Assembly (NCBI RefSeq): GCF_005893125.1
Contig: NZ_VCJS01000010.1
Span: forward strand, 1-64,000
Direction of reading: 5' to 3'
Origin: Nonomuraea basaltis
GTDB taxonomy: Bacteria; Actinomycetota; Actinomycetes; Streptosporangiales; Streptosporangiaceae
Length of the DNA stretch: 64,000 nt
A model generated the notes under the pieces. The model searched no databases, was not told where the DNA came from, and saw only the letters and a program-made list of their open reading frames with translations. This document shows positions 61,223 to 64,000 of this stretch, one piece after another (positions within the stretch are counted from its first letter, which is position 1; each line of letters starts with the position of its first letter). Position numbers and translations under genes: made by a program.

Positions 61223-62509
61223 TTAGAGGGTGGGAACGGGTTCGAGGAGTCTCAGCCAAGCCGCCTGTGTGGTGTGGATGGCGTACCTCAGGGCGTCACA
61301 CGAGTGGTCGTCAACTTTGACCGGCGCGTCGTCACCCTTTTCCGCTTTCCTTTCGTCCCACGCGTAGCCGGCCATCTCGTCGAGCAGGCCGCGGCAGCTT
61401 TCGTGTACGCGCAGGTGATCGGCTGAGATCACGTTCGAGACGGTGCGGATGCCGTCCAAGACCGCGTTGTCGGCCTGCATGGGCCGGTAGTGGTCCCGGT
61501 AAAGCTGCTGGATGAAGCTGGCCGCCGAGGGGTCCACGACCAGCCAGTCCGGCCTGACTCCGTGCGTGCCAGGCCCGTACGTGCCAGGGATGCGGTCCAG
61601 CCAGTTCGTCAGCCGCGCGCTGTACTCGCTGTCGGTGAGCTGGCGTCGTTCAGCCCGGGAGTCGTAGCGCAGCTCGGAGGCGACGTAGATGCGGCGCTGC
61701 CCGTCCAGATCGGGGACGCTGACGCCCACCAACAGCGCCGCGAAGGGATTCGCCGTGCCATAGTCGACGCCGACGCTCAGCCACTTCTCCATCAGCGGCA
61801 GTTCGCGGACGACATGCTTGTCCTCGTCGAACATGTCGTAAATGGCACCCTCAGCCATGACCCAGCGCCCCTCGATGAAGCGCTTGTACCAGAGACCGCT
61901 GTACTCCGACTTCAGGGCCTTGACGTACGCCGGGTCGAGGGAGTGGTTGTCGTCGAGGCGGAAGTGCCACGACTTCAGGTCCAGCTCGTGGGCTCGGTCG
62001 AGGAAGTCCTTCTTCAGCCAGTGCGACGGCGCGTCGGGGTTCGTCGAGGCGAACAGCTTCGCGCCCTTTACCGACAAGCGGGACAGCAGCATGTCCCAGA
62101 ACGGCCTCTCGATCAAGGTCGCCTCATCGACGTACGCGCCGACCGCCGTCATGCCCCGTAGGCGGTTCTCGGCGCGTGAGTCGTTTGAGCTGATGATCTC
62201 GACCCTGCGGCCCAGGATGGTCGCGGTAGGCGCGCCGCGCGTGTAGCTGATCCGCTTGGCGATCGGGCCGGTGATCGCTGGGTCCATCAGCGGCTCGAAC
62301 GTGTTTCGCGCGATGGTGTCGGCCGTTTTGCCGACGATGACCAGGCTTCCACCGCGGGGCGCGTTCGCGACGAACGTGACCCACCTGATCAGGGACGCGA
62401 TGGTCTTCCCCGATCGGATGGCCCCTTCCCAGATGTTCAGGCGGGCCGTCGATTCGGCGATGCTGCGTTCCTGCTTGGGTGACAGGACGATGTCGAGGGC
62501 CAGGCTCAC
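61223..62509 (-). CDS. terL: Terminase large subunit
   Basis: The protein has 428 residues. The ATPase part has Walker A GAIRSGKTIASLIRW and Walker B VGAYVDEATLI. The C-terminal nuclease part has SVGVDYGTANPFAALLVGV (first acidic residue), LVVDPSAASF (second) and DHSCDALRYAIHT (third). This is the PBSX/Terminase_6-type packaging motor. The GTG start is coupled to the small subunit stop (GTGA). Confidence 0.95.
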   Translation of the reverse strand: MSLALDIVLSPKQERSIAESTARLNIWEGAIRSGKTIASLIRWVTFVANAPRGGSLVIVGKTADTIARNTFEPLMDPAITGPIAKRISYTRGAPTATILGRRVEIISSNDSRAENRLRGMTAVGAYVDEATLIERPFWDMLLSRLSVKGAKLFASTNPDAPSHWLKKDFLDRAHELDLKSWHFRLDDNHSLDPAYVKALKSEYSGLWYKRFIEGRWVMAEGAIYDMFDEDKHVVRELPLMEKWLSVGVDYGTANPFAALLVGVSVPDLDGQRRIYVASELRYDSRAERRQLTDSEYSARLTNWLDRIPGTYGPGTHGVRPDWLVVDPSAASFIQQLYRDHYRPMQADNAVLDGIRTVSNVISADHLRVHESCRGLLDEMAGYAWDERKAEKGDDAPVKVDDHSCDALRYAIHTTQAAWLRLLEPVPTL

Positions 62510-63000
62510 GCCTCACCCCCAGCGTCGTCGTACTCGATCTCTCCCTGGATCACGTCGGCCTGCACGAACAGGTCCGTGTCCGGGTCAGGCACTCGATGCC
62601 GCTCCTGAAGCTGCAAGAGCATGTTCCCGAGCAGCGACGCCATGTCGGTGTCGGCCGCCCCGTTTCGGTTGATCAGGTCCAGGCCCAGCAAGCTCGCCCG
62701 CTTGTTCACGATCTTCAGTGCGGCTTCGACGGCGTTGACTTCGCCCTTGATGACCTTCGGCCAGACCGCCGCCATCATGCGGTCCAACCTGTTGATCTCC
62801 AGGTTCAGCAGCTCCTCGGCCGCCATGGCCTCCTGCTTGGCGGCCTTCTTCAGCGCGTTCGTGATGTCCTTGGAGACAAGCTGCGGCGAGGAGTAGCCGA
62901 GCCGCTGAGCGATCACCACCGCGGACACCCCGGCGATTCTCATCTGCAACGCCTGGTAGCGGCGCTCGCTGATTTCGAGCTTGCGCTGCTGATCAGCCAT
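62506..63000 (-). CDS. terS: Terminase small subunit
   Basis: The protein has 164 residues. An N-terminal helix-turn-helix (RRYQALQMRIAGVSAVVIAQRLGYSSPQLVSKDI) is followed by a coiled-coil oligomerisation region (ALKKAAKQEAMAAEELLNLEINRLDRMMAA) and an acidic tail that probably contacts TerL. It is coupled to terL. It recognises the packaging site. Confidence 0.88.
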   Translation of the reverse strand: MADQQRKLEISERRYQALQMRIAGVSAVVIAQRLGYSSPQLVSKDITNALKKAAKQEAMAAEELLNLEINRLDRMMAAVWPKVIKGEVNAVEAALKIVNKRASLLGLDLINRNGAADTDMASLLGNMLLQLQERHRVPDPDTDLFVQADVIQGEIEYDDAGGEA

Positions 63001-63020
63001 GAGGGGGCCGCCTCTCCTAT

Positions 63021-63043
63021 TGCGCCAGCGTTACCGCTGTCGC
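63021..63043. promoter_or_regulatory. Late-operon motif before the terminase genes
   Basis: CGCCAGCGTTACCGCTGTCGC lies between the ParB-like stop and the terminase small-subunit start; an AGGAGAGG ribosome site follows on the minus strand. It is an imperfect copy of the CAGCGGTACCGCTG palindrome. Confidence 0.6.
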
Positions 63044-63759
63044 TGTGCGTGTGTCCTCAGCGCCGCTACGACGATCTCCGCCAGCGGCGCATCCCCGTCC
63101 TGGCTGCGAATGTCCGCGATCAGGCCCGTCACCTCGTCGTGCTGAGCGGCCGTCAGCGGCACGATCAGCTCGACCGTCGATCCCGTCTTCGGCCTAGGAG
63201 GCGGAGCAGCATCAGCGGCTGGCCCGCCGTCGCTCTCGGCCTCTTCGTCGTCTGCCTGGTCGTCCTCGTCGTCGAGGTCGTCCCCGACAGGGCCAGGGCC
63301 CGAGGCCGGCGCCGGCGCGGGCCTCGGGGCGGGCTCGTCGTGCATGATCTCGATGTCGCCAGCGAGGCCGTCGAGCAGGTCCGCGAGGTCGTCGTCCCGC
63401 CACCCGGTGCCGTCCAGGTCCGGAAGCGACGAGAGCAGCTCGGCAAGCTTGGCGTCGTCGTACTCGCCGTACTCAGCCAGGCGATTGTCAGCGAGCATGA
63501 TCCGCTTCGCGGTCTCATCGTCCACGTCGATGAGGATCGTGGGCACGTGCTTGAGCTTCGCCTTGTGGGCGCCGAGCCAGCGGTGCTCACCCGCGATGAT
63601 CCGCATCCGCGACTTCTGCACCAGCACCGCGCCGTAGAACTTGTTCTTCCCGATCGACCCGACGATCACATCCGGGTCGCCCTTGTGAGGGTTGTCCGGG
63701 TGCGGCTCCAGCTCGTCCACCCGGACCATGCGGTACTCCTGCGCGGCGATCCCGGCCAT
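63031..63759 (-). CDS. ParB/Srx-like nuclease-fold protein
   Basis: The protein has 242 residues. The ParB N-terminal domain is clear: VRVDELEPHPDNPHKGD, then IIAGEHRWLGAHKAKLKHVPTILID (the GEHR box) and AKRIMLADNRLAEYGEYDD. A very acidic linker follows, and then a short C-terminal helical part. Phage ParB-like proteins upstream of terminase often pair with DNA methylases or act as nicking/packaging factors. A GTG one codon upstream is also possible. Confidence 0.8.
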   Translation of the reverse strand: MAGIAAQEYRMVRVDELEPHPDNPHKGDPDVIVGSIGKNKFYGAVLVQKSRMRIIAGEHRWLGAHKAKLKHVPTILIDVDDETAKRIMLADNRLAEYGEYDDAKLAELLSSLPDLDGTGWRDDDLADLLDGLAGDIEIMHDEPAPRPAPAPASGPGPVGDDLDDEDDQADDEEAESDGGPAADAAPPPRPKTGSTVELIVPLTAAQHDEVTGLIADIRSQDGDAPLAEIVVAALRTHAQRQR

Positions 63760-63834
63760 CACCCCTCCCCCGATGCCCTTGGGAGGGCCAGGTGGTCGAC
63801 TATTTTGACCTGCGGCTTTTCGCGTTTCCGCAGG

Positions 63835-64000
63835 TCAGATTTCAAAGTGGTCGTCATGCGTTTCCGCTGATGGCGAGGCTGTGTCGCCGAACGGCACGTG
63901 GTCCACCACGTGCGGCAGTTCCGGCTCGACGATCTCGACGCTCTGGTCGGTGAGCCAGATCCCCCGGGCGCTGATCTGTTCGGCGAGCACCGCCATGGCG
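63835..64000 (-). CDS. C-terminal part of an unidentified phage gene (partial)
   Basis: The minus strand is open from the window edge to a TGA at 63835 and encodes 54 residues ending VVDHVPFGDTASPSAETHDDHFEI. The visible part (AVLAEQISARGIWLTDQSVEIVEPELPHV) looks like a real C-terminus. It lies just upstream of the ParB-like gene, where a DNA methyltransferase or a sulfotransferase-like gene is often found, but nothing seen here proves that. Confidence 0.55.
   Translation of the reverse strand, partial: AMAVLAEQISARGIWLTDQSVEIVEPELPHVVDHVPFGDTASPSAETHDDHFEI

Overview
The window is very GC-rich actinobacterial DNA. Typical markers are GTG starts, GTGA/ATGA coupled starts, a Wbl protein, an SsgA-like protein, a CBM2-tailed secreted esterase and a thiC TPP riboswitch. 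A Streptosporangiaceae-type host such as Nonomuraea would fit, but the sequence alone does not fix the genus.

Region 1 (1-13.1 kb) is host chromosome: an ECF sigma factor with its CU044_5270-type membrane partner, an FAD monooxygenase, a DUF429 protein, an HdeD-like membrane protein, a decayed SDR gene, thiC with a TPP riboswitch, a methyltransferase, a universal stress protein, an SGNH-CBM2 esterase, an AIM24 protein, a lone receiver protein and tRNA-Arg(CCG).

Region 2 (13.1-24.6 kb) starts at the tRNA and looks like an actinomycete integrative and conjugative element (AICE): tyrosine integrase and Xis, a TraB-like FtsK/SpoIIIE translocase, a run of small membrane proteins, an SpdB/DUF2637-like protein, SsgA-like and WhiB-like proteins and two GntR regulators. 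A dense array of the 8-mer GGTCCGGT lies inside the SpdB-like gene and is read in all three frames, so the DNA itself seems to be selected. It is a candidate conjugal transfer (clt) site. No replication initiator is visible.

Region 3 (25.2-38.3 kb) is a coupled minus-strand operon: PCMT-type 'FxLD system' methyltransferase, NAD epimerase, a thymidylate-synthase fold protein with the Asp of a (d)CMP hydroxymethylase, a NodU/TobZ carbamoyltransferase, a glycosyltransferase-like protein, radical SAM enzyme, P-loop kinase, methyltransferase, APH-like kinase and Nudix hydrolase. A divergent XRE-TPR regulator and a SLOG-like nucleotide-sensing protein lie beside it. Hydroxymethylation of a cytosine nucleotide followed by carbamoylation or glycosylation is the simplest reading. 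The end product could be modified DNA or a small nucleoside.

Region 4 (38.4-64 kb) is a nearly complete siphovirus late operon on the minus strand, running from a ParB-like protein and terminase through portal, minor capsid, scaffold, coat, connectors, tail tube, frameshifted tail chaperones, tape measure and tail tip to a frameshifted endolysin, a holin and a terminator. Many late genes have a hairpin or palindrome just before their ribosome binding site. One palindromic motif (core CAGCGGTACCGCTG) recurs there, and a half-site occurs in the AICE part, which hints that the whole 13-64 kb stretch is one mosaic element. Its far attachment site is not in the window.
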